64,000 nt of DNA. Origin: Nematostella vectensis (lineage: Eukaryota > Cnidaria > Anthozoa > Actiniaria > Edwardsiidae). This document shows, in pieces, positions 45,306 to 57,185 of the stretch. The translations under genes were made by a program, and so were the position numbers. The DNA is taken from the NCBI RefSeq assembly GCF_932526225.1, contig NC_064043.1, positions 13,576,085 to 13,640,084 on the forward strand. Reading direction: 5' to 3'. A model generated the notes under the pieces. The model searched no databases and was not told the DNA's origin. It saw nothing but the letters and a program-made list of their open reading frames with translations. The number at the start of each line of letters is the position of its first letter. The first letter of the stretch is position 1.

Positions 45306-48300
45306 TAGATGATTGTTACGCGCTCTGTTCTTTGTTTTTTATGTTAATTATCGTTACGCGCTCTGCTCTTTGTTTCCATGTTGATGTTTGTTACGCGCTC
45401 TGTTCTTTGTTTCCATGTTGCTGATTGTTACGCGCTCTGTTCTTTGTTTCCATGTTGCTGATTGTTACGCGCTCTGCTCTTTGTTCCCATGTTGGTGATT
45501 GTTACGCGCTCTTTTCTTTGTTTCCAAGTTGCTGATTGTTACGCGCTCTGTTCTTTGTTTCCATGTTGCTGATTGTTACGCGCTCTGTTCTTTGTTTCCA
45601 TGTTGATGTTTGTTACGCGCTCTGTTCTTTGTTTCCATGTTGGTGATTGTTACGCGCTCTGTTCTTTGTTTCCAAGTTGATGATTGTTACGCGCTCTGCT
45701 CTTTGTTTCCATGTTGATGATTGTTACGCGCTCTGCTCTTTGTTGCCATGTTGATGATTGTTACGCACTCTGTTCTTTGTTTTCATGTTAATTATTGTTA
45801 CGCGTTCTGCTCTTTGTTCCCATGTTGATGATTGTTACGCGCTCTGTTCTTTGTTTCCAAGTTGATGATTGTTACGCGCTCTGCTCTTTGTTTCCATGTT
45901 GATGATTGTTACGCGCTCTGCTCTTTGTTGCCATGTTGATGATTGTTACGCACTCTGTTCTTTGTTTTCATGTTAATTATTGTTACGCGCTCTGCTCTTT
46001 GTTCCCATGTTGATGATTGTTACGCACTCTGTTCTTTGTTTCCATGTTGATGTTTGTTACGCGCTCTGTTCTTTGTTTCCATGTTGCTGATTGTTACGCG
46101 CTCTGTTCTTTGTTTTCATGTTAATTATTGTTACGCGCTCTGCTCTTTGTTCCCATGTTGATGATTGTTACGCACTCTGTTCTTTGTTTTCATGTTAATT
46201 ATTGTTACGCGCTCTGTTCTTTGTTTCCGTGTTGATGATTGTTACTCGATCTGTTCTTTGTTTCCATGCTGATGATTGTTACGCGCTCTGTTCTTTGTTT
46301 CCATGTTGATGATTGTTACGCGATCTGTTCTTTGTTTCCATGTTGCTGATTGTTACGCGCTCTGTTCTTTGTTTCCATGTTGATGATTGTTACGCGATCT
46401 GTTCTTTGTTTCCATGTTGCTGATTGTTACGCGCTCTGTTCTTTGTTTCCATGTTGATGATTGTTACGCACTCTGTTCTTTGTTTTCATGTTAATTATTG
46501 TTACGCGCTCTGCTCTTTGTTTCCATGTTGATGATTGTTACGCGCTCTGTTCTTTGTTTCCATGTTGATGATTGTTACGCACTCTGTTCTTTGTTTTCAT
46601 GTTAATTATTGTTACGCGATCTGTTCTTTGTTTCCATGCTGATGATTGTTACGCGCTCTGTTCTTTGTTTCCATGTTGATGATTGTTACGCGATCTGTTC
46701 TTTGTTTCCATGTTGCTGATTGTTACGCGCTCTGTTCTTTGTTTCCATGTTGATGATTGTTACGCGCTCTGTTCTTTGTTTTCATGTTAATTATTGTTAC
46801 GCGCTCTGCTCTTTGTTTCCATGTTGATGATTGTTACGCACTCTGTTCTTTGTTTTCATGTTAATTATTGTTACGCGATCTGTTCTTTGTTTCCATGTTG
46901 CTGATTGTTACGCGCTCTGTTCTTTGTTTCCATGTTGATGATTGTTACGCACTCTGTTCTTTGTTTTCATGTTAATTATTGTTACGCGCTCTGTTCTTTG
47001 TTTCCATGTTGCTGATTGTTACGCGCTCTGTTCTTTGTTTCCATGTTGATGATTGTTACGCGATCTGTTCTTTGTTTCCATGTTGCTGATTGTTACGCGC
47101 TCTGTTCTTTGTTTCCATGTTGATGATTGTTACGCACTCTGTTCTTTTTTTTCATGTTAATTATTGTTACGCGCTCTGCTCTTTGTTTCCATGTTGATGA
47201 TTGTTACGCGCTCTGTTCTTTGTTTCCATGTTGATGATTGTTACGCACTCTGTTCTTTGTTTTCATGTTAATTATTGTTACGCGATCTGCTCTTTGTTGC
47301 CATGTTGATGGCTGTTACGAACTCTGTTCTTTGTTTCCGTGTTGATGATTGTTACGCGCTCTGCTCTTTGTTTCCATGTTGATGATTGTTACGCGCTCTG
47401 CTCTTTGTTTTCATGTTGATGATTGTTACGCGCTCTGCTCTTTGTTGCCATGTTGATGATTGTTACACACTCTGTTCTTTGTTTTCATGTTAATTATTGT
47501 TACGCGCTCTGTTCTTTGTTCCCATGTTGATGTTTGTTACGCGCTCTGTTCTTTGTTTCCATGTTGATGTTTGTTACGCGCTCTGTTCTTTGTTTCCATG
47601 TTGATGATTGTTACGCGCTCTGTTCTTTGTTTCCATGTTGATGATTGTTACGCACTCTGTTCTTTGTTTTCATGTTGCTGATTGTTACGCGCTCTGTTCT
47701 TTGTTTCCATGTTGATGATTGTTACGCACTCTGTTCTTTGTTTTCATGTTAATTATTGTTACGCGCTTTGTTCTTTGTTTCCATGTTGCTGATTGTTACG
47801 CACTCTGTTCTTTGTTCCATGTTGATGATTGTTACGTGCTCTGTTCTATGTTTCCATGTTAATTATTGTTATGCGCTCTGCTCTTTGTTTCCATGTTGAT
47901 GTTTGTTACGCGCTCTGTTCTTTGTTTCCATGTTGCTGATTGTTACGCGCTCTGCTCTTTGTTTCCATGTTGCTGATTGTTACGCGCTCTATTCTTTGTT
48001 TCCATGTTAATTATTGTTACGCGCTCTGTTCTTTGTTTCCATGTTGATGGCTGTTACGAACTCTGTTCTTTGTTTCCGTGTTGATGATTGTTACGCGCTC
48101 TGCTCTTTGTTTCCATGTTGATGATTGTTACGCGCTCTGCTCTTTGTTTTCATGTTGATGATTGTTACGCGCTCTGCTCTTTGTTGCCATGTTGATGATT
48201 GTTACACACTCTGTTCTTTGTTTTCATGTTAATTATTGTTACGCGCTCTGTTCTTTGTTCCCATGTTGATGTTTGTTACGCGCTCTGTTCTTTGTTTCCA

Positions 48301-51300
48301 TGTTGATGTTTGTTACGCGCTCTGTTCTTTGTTTCCATGTTGCTGATTGTTACGCGCTCTGTTCTTTGTTTCCATGTTGATGATTGTTACGCGATCTGTT
48401 CTTTGTTTCCATGTTGCTGATTGTTACGCGCTCTGTTCTTTGTTTCCATGTTGATGATTGTTACGCACTCTGTTCTTTGTTTTCATGTTAATTATTGTTA
48501 CGCGCTCTGTTCTTTGTTTCCATGTTGATGTTTGTTACGCGCTCTGTTCTTTGTTTCCACGTTGATGTTTGTTACGCACTCTGTTCTTTGTTTTCATGTT
48601 AATTATTGTTACGCGCTCTGCTCTTTGTTTCCATGTTGATGTTTGTTACGCGCTCTGTTCTTTGTTTCCATGTTGCTGATTGTTACGCGCTCTGCTCTTT
48701 GTTTCCATGTTGCTGATTGTTACGCGCTCTATTCTTTGTTTCCATGTTGATGGCTGTTACGAACTCTGTTCTTTGTTTCCATGTTGCTGATTGTTACGCG
48801 CTCTGTTCTTTGTTTCCATGTTGATGATTGTTACGCACTCTGTTCTTTGTTTTCATGTTGCTGATTGTTACGCGCTCTGTTCTTTGTTCCCATGTTGATG
48901 ATTGTTACGCGATCTGTTCTTTGTTTCCATGTTGGTGATTGTTACGCGCTCTGTTCTTTGTTTCCATGTTGATGGCTGTTACGAACTCTGTTCTTTGTTT
49001 CCATGTTGCTGATTGTTACGCGCTCTGTTCTTTGTTTCCATGTTGACGATTGTTACGCACTCTGTTCTTTGTTTTCATGTTGCTGATTGTTACGCGCTCT
49101 GTTCTTTGTTCCCATGTTGATGATTGTTACGCGATCTGTTCTTTGTTTCCATTTTGCTGATTGTTACGCACTCTGCTCTTTGTTTCCATGTTGATGATTG
49201 TTACGCACTCTGTTCTTTGTTTGCATGTTGATGATTGTTACGAACTCTGTTCTTTGTTTTCATGTTAATTATTGTTACGCACTCTGTTCTTTGTTTCCAT
49301 GTTGATGATTGTTACGCACTCTGTTCTTTGTTTTCATGTTGCTGATTGTTACGCACTCTGTTCTTTGTTTTCATGTTAATTATTGTTACGCACTCTGTTC
49401 TTTGTTTCCATGTTGATGATTGTTACGCACTCTGTTCTTTGTTTCCATGTTGATGATTGTTACGCGCTCTGTTCTTTGTTTCCATGTTGCTGATTGTTAC
49501 GCACTCTGTTCTTTGTTTTCATGTTAATTATTGTTACGCACTCTGTTCTTTGTTTCCATGTTGATGATTGTTACGCACTCTGTTCTTTGTTTTCATGTTG
49601 CTGATTGTTACGCACTCTGCTCTTTGTTTCCATGTTGATGATTGTTACGCGCTCTGTTCTTTGTTTCCATGTTGCTGATTGTTACGCACTCTGTTCTTTG
49701 TTTTCATGTTAATTATTGTTACGCGCTCTGTTCTTTGTTCCCATGTTGATGATTGTTACGCGATCTGTTCTTTGTTTCCATGTTGCTGATTGTTACGCAC
49801 TCTGCTCTTTGTTTCCATGTTGATGATTGTTACGCGCTCTGCTCTTTGTTTCCATGTTAATTATTGTTACGCGCTCTGTTCTTTGTTTCCATGTTGCTGA
49901 TTGTTACGAACTCTGTTCTTTGTTTCCATGTTGATGATTGTTACGCGCTCTGTTCTTTGTTTCCATGTTGATGATTGTTACGCACTCTGTTCTTTGTTTC
50001 CATGTTGATGATTGTTACGCACTCTGCTCTTTGTTTCCATGTTGATGATTGTTACGCACTCTGTTCTTTGTTTCCATGTTAATTATTGTTACGCGCTCTG
50101 TTCTTTGTTTCCATGTTGCTGATTGTTACGAACTCTGTTCTTTGTTTCCATGTTGATGATTGTTACGCGCTCTGTTCTTTGTTTCCATGTTGATGATTGT
50201 TACGCACTCTGTTCTTTGTTTTCATGTTGCTGATTGTTACGCGCTCTGTTCTTTGTTTCCATGTTGATGTTTGTTACGCGCTCTGTTCTTTGTTTCCATG
50301 TTGCTGATTGTTACGCGCTCTGCTCTTTGTTTCCATGTTGCTGATTGTTACGCGCTCTATTCTTTGTTTCCATGTTAATTATTGTTACGCACTCTGTTCT
50401 TTGTTTCCATGTTGATGATTGTTACGCACTCTGTTCTTTGTTTTCATGTTGCTGATTGTTACGCACTCTGTTCTTTGTTTCCATGTTGATGATTGTTACG
50501 CGCTCTGCTCTTTGTTTCCATGTTGATGATTGTTACGCGCTCTATTCTTTGTTTCCATGTTAATTATTGTTACGCACTCTGTTCTTTGTTTCCATGTTGA
50601 TGATTGTTACGCACTCTGTTCTTTGTTTTCATGTTGCTGATTGTTACGCACTCTGTTCTTTGTTTCCATGTTGATGATTGTTACGCGCTCTGCTCTTTGT
50701 TTCCATGTTGATGATTGTTACGCGATCTGTTCTTTGTTTCCATGTTGATGTTTGTTACGCGCTCTGTTCTTTGTTTCCATGTTGCTGATTGTTACGCGCT
50801 CTGCTCTTTGTTTCCATGTTGATGATTGTTACGCACTCTGTTCTTTGTTTCCATGTTAATTATTGTTACGCGCTCTGTTCTTTGTTTCCATGTTGATGAT
50901 TGTTACGCACTCTGTTCTTTGTTTCCATGTTAATTATTGTTACGCGCTCTGTTCTTTGTTTCCATGTTGCTGATTGTTACGCGCTCTGCTCTTTGTTTCC
51001 ATGTTGATGATTGTTACGCGCTCTGTTCTTTGTTTCCATGTTAATTATTGTTACGCGCTCTGTTCTTTGTTTCCATGTTGATGGCTGTTACGAACTCTGT
51101 TCTTTGTTTCCATGTTGATGATTGTTACGCGCTCTGCTCTTTGTTTCCATGTTGATGATTGTTACGCGATCTGTTCTTTGTTTCCATGTTTATTATTGTT
51201 ACCCGCTCTGTTCTTTGTTCCCATGTTGATGTTTGTTACGCGCTCTGTTCTTTGTTTCCATGTTGATGATTGTTACGCACTCTGTTCTTTGTTTCCATGT

Positions 51301-51917
51301 TGATGATTGTTACGCGCTCTGTTCTTTGTTTCCATGTTGGTGATTGTTACGCGCTCTGTTCTTTTTTTCCATGTTGATTATTTTTACGCACTCTGTTCTT
51401 TGTTTCCATGTTGATGTTTGTTACGCGCTCTGTTCTTTGTTTACATGTTGCTGATTGTTACGCGCTCTGCTGTTTGTTTCCATGTTGATGATTGTTACGC
51501 ACTCTGTTCTTTGTTTTTTATGTTAATTATCGTTACGCGCTCTGCTCTTTGTTTCCATGTTGATGATTGTTACGCGCTCTGTTCTTTTTTTCCATGTTGG
51601 TGATTGTTACGCGCTCTGTTCTTTTTTTCCATGTTGGTGATTGTTACGCGCTCTGCTCTTTGTTTCCGTGTTGATGATTGTTACGCGATCTGTTCTTTGT
51701 TTCCATGTTTATTATTGTTACGCGCTCTGTTCTTTGTTTCCATGTTGATGGCTGTTACGAACTCTGTTCTTTGTTTGCATGTTGATGATTGTTACGCACT
51801 CTGTTCTTTGTTTGCGTGTTGATAATTGTTACGAACTCTGTTCTTTGTTTGCGTGTTGATGATTGTTACGAACTCTGTTCTTTGTTTGCGTGTTGATGAT
51901 TGTTACGCGCTCTGTTA
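45306..51917. repeat. 6.6-kb satellite, 37-bp unit, about 178 copies
   Basis: The unit is approximately tgttacgcgctctgttcttt then gtttccatgttgatgat, period 37 (ctctg steps 45361 to 45398). Variants fall at two places: cgcgctctg / cgcactctg / cgatctg / cgaactctg, and gatgatt / gctgatt / aattatt / gatgttt / gatggct. Longer blocks recur: the region at 47307-47590 recurs at 48046-48336 (about 20 units apart) and 45710-45830 recurs five units later. Short open frames here are artefacts of the repeat. Confidence 0.97.
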
Positions 51918-52189
51918 TTTTTCAAAATTTCAAAATATCTGAGAGTTGTTGGTCCTATGCTGTGATCTTTTAATATACAGATAATAATGTTCTATATCAC
52001 TTCGGTTTTTTTTTTCAATTACCGTAACGTTTTAAAATAATAGTAATAAAAAAAAAACTATTGCATTGTTTGAGACGTGTTAATTTCATCCAACAGAACC
52101 ACAAGCCAAGTATACTTGGTTCTCCATCGATTACGTAACATCCTGGCTGATGACGTCACCATTAATCTAGACTCCTGATAAAGAAGCTA

Positions 52190-52395
52190 ATCTACCACAC
52201 CATCCCACATGGTGTAGCATTTGACACGCCGATACCACAGCCTCACACATGGTACAGCATTTGACACACCGCTACCACACCCTCACACATGGTGCAGCAT
52301 TTGGCACACCGCTACCACACCCTCACACATTGTGTAGCATTTGACACACTGTACCAAACTCCCCCACATGGTACAGCATTTGACACACCTCTACC
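52190..52395. repeat. Minisatellite, about 42-43 bp, five units
   Basis: Units of the form accctcacacatggtgcagc then atttgacacaccgctaccac. The last unit is diverged. Confidence 0.85.
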
Positions 52396-53003
52396 TGTCT
52401 CTTATTATTCTGGTAGCGCTGGTACAGATCACAACATATATGGAACAACCTAATGTTTGTAGCTAGAATCGGACCATCTCCGCGGAAATAAGAATCGTTG
52501 TCATTCTATAACAGCTGAATAGCTCTATATAAAAACACCAACAAAGCTACTGAATTTGGGAATCGAGTGAATGTGTTTCTTTTGTTTGCTGATGCGTCGT
52601 CGCTATGTACGAGTCTTCCAACAGAGAGGTATAATAAACTAGGATGTATGTAGTTTTTTTTTTATCATAATTTTTCGTGCATGTGCACACGGCTTCAACG
52701 TCTACCATTTATATTACGAATTACATGGATACACGTGCATTTGTTTAATCTACCTATCCATTCTGTACAGATTTATATATAGTACAATTGTATACTTTTG
52801 TTATGTCTTTACTCTGTATAATAAAAAAAAAATGTTTTTTTTTGTTCAATATAATTTGGTCGTTTGGACAAATACACCCCAGTCAAGAGTATTTTTTCTG
52901 ATGATATTCAACAAATGTTCCAACATTGTATTAGTTTTCGTATTTGATGATAGTGGACTAGTCCGTTTTTTCCCTATCGTTTCCCTTCCACAGTGGACTG
53001 GGG

Positions 53004-53473
53004 CTCGTTTCTCAAAACACCCGAGAATTCTCGGGCCCGAAAACGATTTATTCCTTAAATTTGAAAAGCTGGCTAATTTCTATAAAATTTATGGTATCTA
53101 AATGTGTTGAAATATCGTCAAACATCGTATTTTACCACAAAGATTCATGTAAAGGATGATTCTCTTTATAGATTTATAGATTTTGATCTTTCCCGAACTT
53201 CTCGGGCCCCAAATACACATGGCTTAAATATTAAGAAAGTTCTCGGGACCTCGCACTCACCCGAGACTTTTCGGGTAACTTTTTGGCTTCAGCAGAACTT
53301 CGAAAATAGCCCTATTGAGTGTAATCATTTGGAATACGAACCAAGAGGAAGTTCAAACTGTTCTAAAACATGAAAGCGGTTCTCCAAAAGGTAAACATGC
53401 GAAATTTTTAGCAAAAATGCAAAATTAAGTTTTCGGGCCCGAGAATTCTCGGGTGTTTCCAGAAACGGGCGCC
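53004..53473. mobile_element. About 470-bp MITE with cccgagaattctcggg ends
   Basis: The left cgtttctcaaaacacccgag and the continuing aattctcgggcccgaaaac pair with the right end at 53432-53469 (gttttcgggcccgagaattc then tcgggtgtttcc). The flanks tggact and agtccggttt rejoin into the tggactagtccggttt unit of the neighbouring minisatellite, so it inserted into that repeat. Confidence 0.8.
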
Positions 53474-53509
53474 TAGTCCGGTTTTTCCGCATTGTTTCTC
53501 TCCCACACT

Positions 53510-53602
53510 AGACTAGTCCGGTTTTTCCACAACGTTTTCTTCACTTCGCACAGTGTTGTCAGGCGTCTCAAGATCTCTGTTACACAGTTCACACGTGCTT
53601 TT
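53510..53602 (-). pseudogene. Duplicate of the last codons of the zinc-finger gene
   Basis: The segment is nearly identical to 57165-57257, the 3' end of the zinc-finger gene on the minus strand, including the CELCNSDLETPD-coding region. Beyond it the similarity stops. It is a truncated paralogue left by the locus duplication. Confidence 0.75.
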
Positions 53603-54487
53603 GCCATAATGTTTACTCACTATCTTGTCTGTTGAGTTTTAACTTTGTGGTTAGCCTGTGCTGAAAATACAGAGAGCGCCTGGAAGTGGGTGTACCATAC
53701 ATTCGCTTTTTCCCGCCGAAGTTTAGTTTACTGAACATGGCAGCTCAGAAAGCGAAGTTATTCTGTACAATTATTGAAATACGGCTTTCGACAGTAGGAC
53801 GTTATCGGAAAAAAACAGGGGCCATGTATAGGGGTTTTTAAAGCGCCCCGGTAGCCGGGAAAGTAACGAGCATTTAACACCACATGAATAATTATTTCCC
53901 CGCTATGTCCCAGGACTCAGGATGCCGTGGTTTAAATTGACTGGTGCATTAACTAACCTTGTAACGAGGGAATGCATTTTTGTGATGATCAAAGCCACTA
54001 AGTCGAGAAAGCTGAGCTTCTCTAATAATGAGAAAATAAAGAGGGAGGGGGTTTTCTCCCACTTCCTCCTTATTTGTTTTTATATTTTCATAATAAATGT
54101 AATAAGCATTGGGGTAATAAGAATTGGTGCAATTACGCCCAGCCGACGACGAACATAACTACTCTTAGATGTCGGAACTCTTGGAAGAACGAGGTTAATT
54201 GATGATTTGTTTAACTTAATTTCAAAATATACTGTATTTTAACCAATAATGTAATTTACTTACCAGCTTTGCCATATAGCAACATTTGTTAGTTGTAAAT
54301 TTAAAATGTAATACGCTTAGTAATAACACCGGCATGCACAGACACAAAGAATGATTGATAGAAAATATATTGAAAGCCAAAACTATTAAAGATTTGATTA
54401 TTTTTCATAAGCCATTTATATGGAAACGATTTGTCAAAACCAACCGTCTCGTTCGAATATTGTGAGCCTTCTGCGTAAGGCTTACCC
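53603..54487. other. 5' flank of GPCR copy A
   Basis: From about 53810 it is related to 61240-61420, and from 54048 to 61437-62136 in copy B. A possible ATG (gaacatggcagctcag, 53735) opens a short frame only. No other gene. Confidence 0.5.
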
Positions 54488-55534
54488 ATGTCGTCTCCGC
54501 CAAGCACGTTCAATTACTCGTTGATCAGCAATGGAACCAACACTTCGTCAAGTGGACGATCCACTGCATCCATCCACCAAGAGGTTCGGCTCGTGTCACT
54601 TCTGCTTGTAGTTATTATCGGTCTGAGTCTTAATCTTTCCGTCATCTCACTGGTAATGATGAAGCAAGTGCCGCGAAGGAACATGAACCTTCTGGTCGCT
54701 AACATGGCATTGAGCGATTTTTTATCTCTTCTACTTGAGCCTTCGTCTCTTTTGTTAGAAATAACGGGTAATTTGCCATGGATTGGGGTTAGTTATCTGG
54801 CTGATATGACTTGTAAGTTGTTCGCTTTCATGGTAGAGACATCTACATGGGTTTCCCTTGTGACGCTTTTGGTCATCTCTGTGGAGAGGTTCCGGGCCGT
54901 GTCATGCGTTATACATTTGACGGAAAAACGCAGCGTTCTCATTATCCTGCTACTTGTGTCCTGGGTTTTACCTGGACTGCTTAACTCTGGTGGGTTTGCT
55001 TTCTACGGGGCTAAAAACATCGGAGGGACGTCTGAATGCGTTCGCTTCGATACAATGCAATCAGCGCGCTACACTACTGCTATAAATATCATCTTCATCT
55101 TATTGGTGATCGTAATTCTCTGCCTCAATCTTGCAATTATACGTAAACTTGTTCGATGCTCTCAAGAGGCGATACACATCCCAAAGGCTCAGCAACAAAA
55201 GCGAGCTCGAAGGTTTCGCTCTGCGACGCGCATGGTCCTCAGTTCTCTTCTACTATTTGTATTTTGTGCTACCCCCCTCTACACACTGCTCACAATCAAA
55301 AGAATGGAGCCTTTATTAGGATTTCCAATTCTTAGTGAGTGGAGCGGGAATATGATTAATGCAGTAGCTGTTCTGTTTTTTGTTAATCCTGCTGCAAGCC
55401 CGATCATCTACTTTGTATTTCTCGGCGACTTTAGAAAAGTGTTACGCAAGTTTTGCTGCAGAAAGAAGATTATTGGTCAACCAAAAGCGGATTACCACTT
55501 ACGTAATGAGGAACCGGAAGAACTATACTCTTAA
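54488..55534 (+). CDS. Intronless class A GPCR, copy A (348 aa)
   Basis: Seven hydrophobic segments at about residues 34-57, 66-90, 109-134, 149-171, 197-219, 249-272 and 291-311. Class A marks: N49 in TM1, LSD (D77) in TM2, C109 with C184 for the extracellular disulphide, ERF (133-135) in place of DRY, FCATP in TM6 in place of CWxP, and NPAASPIIY in TM7, so the NPxxY motif reads SPIIY. N-terminal sequons at N9, N15 and N18. A Cys pair (KFCCRK) follows helix 8, a possible palmitoylation site, and the tail ends NEEPEELYS. The overall pattern is peptide-receptor-like; the ligand cannot be told. It couples to G proteins at the plasma membrane. A paralogue lies at 62712. Confidence 0.92.
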   Translation: MSSPPSTFNYSLISNGTNTSSSGRSTASIHQEVRLVSLLLVVIIGLSLNLSVISLVMMKQVPRRNMNLLVANMALSDFLSLLLEPSSLLLEITGNLPWIGVSYLADMTCKLFAFMVETSTWVSLVTLLVISVERFRAVSCVIHLTEKRSVLIILLLVSWVLPGLLNSGGFAFYGAKNIGGTSECVRFDTMQSARYTTAINIIFILLVIVILCLNLAIIRKLVRCSQEAIHIPKAQQQKRARRFRSATRMVLSSLLLFVFCATPLYTLLTIKRMEPLLGFPILSEWSGNMINAVAVLFFVNPAASPIIYFVFLGDFRKVLRKFCCRKKIIGQPKADYHLRNEEPEELYS

Positions 55535-55945
55535 TTTGGAACCGGATGAACTATACATTTAATTAATTTCCTTCAGGAAAAACTGTCCGTGAACAAATCT
55601 GAAATAGGGTTGGGAACTGTTGAGGAGTACAGAAACCGAAGGCGACTTTCGAAAAGTATTACGCAAGTTTTGCTGCAGGAAAGTGGTTATTGGTCAACCG
55701 AATGTGGAACCGGGATTACCACTTACTTAATGAGGAACCCGAAGAACTACAAACTTAATATGGAACCGGAAGTACACTTCAATGAGGAACCGGAAGAACT
55801 ACACACTTAATGTAAAATAGGAAGAACTACACACTTAATGTGTAACCGGAAGAACTACACCCTTAATAAGTAACCGGAAGAACTACACACTTAATGTGGA
55901 ACCGGAAGTATAACTCAATGAGGAATCGGAAGAACTACACAATGA
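55500..55945. repeat. About 30-bp minisatellite grown from the GPCR tail
   Basis: Units of the form aaccggaagaactacacac then ttaatgtgg, starting with the DNA that encodes NEEPEELYS and running through the 3' flank. The 55640-55740 GPCR-tail fragment lies inside it. Confidence 0.8.
55640..55740 (+). pseudogene. Extra copy of the GPCR C-terminal tail
   Basis: This matches the helix-8 and tail-coding end of copy A (55423-55515): cgactttcgaaaagtattac, then gcaagttttgctgcag, then ttattggtcaacc. It also shares gaatgtggaaccgggattac with copy B rather than A. It is a remnant of a third gene joined by unequal crossover. Confidence 0.85.
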
Positions 55946-56036
55946 AAGCCGCATTTTCACCAGTCTACTTCCGAAGGTCCGACGGAAACCTCAACCGTTA
56001 AAAGACAAAAGAATCTATTAGAATCCGCGATATTTA

Positions 56037-56160
56037 ACAGGCCATCCGCTCTAAATTATCAGTCACATCCTCAAAGAAACTTTCAATAGACACACTACTT
56101 TTACAATTTGAAATATTTAAAAATCATCGGAGATTAATACGTAATCGACCGGAAGTAAAA
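56037..56160. repeat. Diverged copy of the 5.6-kb dispersed repeat
   Basis: aacaggccatccgctctaaa through cggagattaatacgtaatcg matches 5611-5745 and 5845-5965. Confidence 0.85.
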
Positions 56161-56229
56161 CTGGTGATAATGAGACTTTAATGTGGAACCAGAAGTACCA
56201 CACAATGTGGAACCGGAAGAATAATTTTC

Positions 56230-56333
56230 CGATTCTCACTGGAACACAAGCGCAAATGCAAGCGCAATAGTACGCAGCTGCTTGATTTTTTTTTCGTTTG
56301 TGCATACGCTTGCGTCCTAGAAAGAACCAGCCT
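56230..56333. mobile_element. Second copy of the ggctggttct MITE
   Basis: The right end acgcttgcgtcctagaaaga then accagcctt matches the family at 30019-30161. The left end cgattctcactgg is diverged. Confidence 0.55.
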
Positions 56334-56336
56334 TAA

Positions 56337-56930
56337 TAGCTGAATAGCTCCAACAAAGCTACTGAGTTTGGGAATATGTACGAGTCTTCCAACAGGTTTA
56401 TTAAATAGCACTAGGATAATCGTCTTCCTTTATAATTTTTTTTATGCAAGCAACGCTTGTGTACGTGACTTCAACGTCTCTACAATTTATTACGAATTAC
56501 ATGGATACACTTGCGTTCGCTTACAGCGCAACCAGTTAAACGAATCAGACGCGAGAATTCGGACACTGCGATTTGTTTCTAGTTGACTGTTTGAACATCT
56601 TGCAAGTGATTGGTCGGAACAAACATTCTATACATATTTCCGTTGTTCACGGTTTTACTGGTCGCGTTATGATCTACCTATCCTTTTCTGTACAGATTTA
56701 TAGATCGTACAATTGTATATATTTGCTATTTCTGTAATCTGTATAATAATACAGATTACAGAAAATAATACAGAGCGCGTAGTCAATCAAAACAAACAAT
56801 CAAAACCAGGCAACCCCCCCCCCCCCCTAAAGCTTTTGTCTGACTACGCGCTATTCCCAAACGAGACATGGATTTTGGATTCGTTTGTGGTCGCGCAACA
56901 ACGAATTTGGCTGTAAACCTTCAATATTGG
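56337..56930. repeat. Segment paralogous to 52510-52830
   Basis: The shared runs are caacaaagctactgagtttg, atgtacgagtcttccaacag, tacgaattacatggatacac and ctgtacagatttatag, in the same order. They mark the left edge of the duplicated GPCR locus. Confidence 0.7.
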
Positions 56931-57185
56931 ACTAGTCCGGTTTTTTCCGCATCGTTTTTCTTCCATAATGGACTAGTCCGGTTTTCCGCATTGTTTCCCT
57001 TCCATAGTGGACTAGTCCGGTTTTTCCGCATCGTTTCCCTTCCATAGTGGACTAGTCCGGTTTTTCCACATCTTTTCCCTTCCATAGTGGACTAATCCAG
57101 TTTTTCCGCATCGTTTCCCTTCCATAGTGGACTATTCTAGTTTTGTCGCATCGTTTTCCTAGAAGACTAGTCTGGTTTTTCCGCG
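56930..57185. repeat. About 40-bp minisatellite reaching into the zinc-finger gene stop
   Basis: Units of tggactagtccggtttttcc then gcatcgtttcccttccatag, about six copies. On the minus strand the last unit supplies the final residues (DAEKPD) and the TAG of the zinc-finger gene. A related short run lies at 52960-53000 and 53475-53530. Confidence 0.85.

Noticed and set aside
51112-51822. Cys-rich ORFs within the 37-bp satellite
   Set aside because: 37 is not a multiple of 3, so frames drift and stop; they are artefacts of the repeat.
45306-51917. CRISPR array
   Set aside because: Adjacent 37-bp units with no spacers, in a eukaryotic context.
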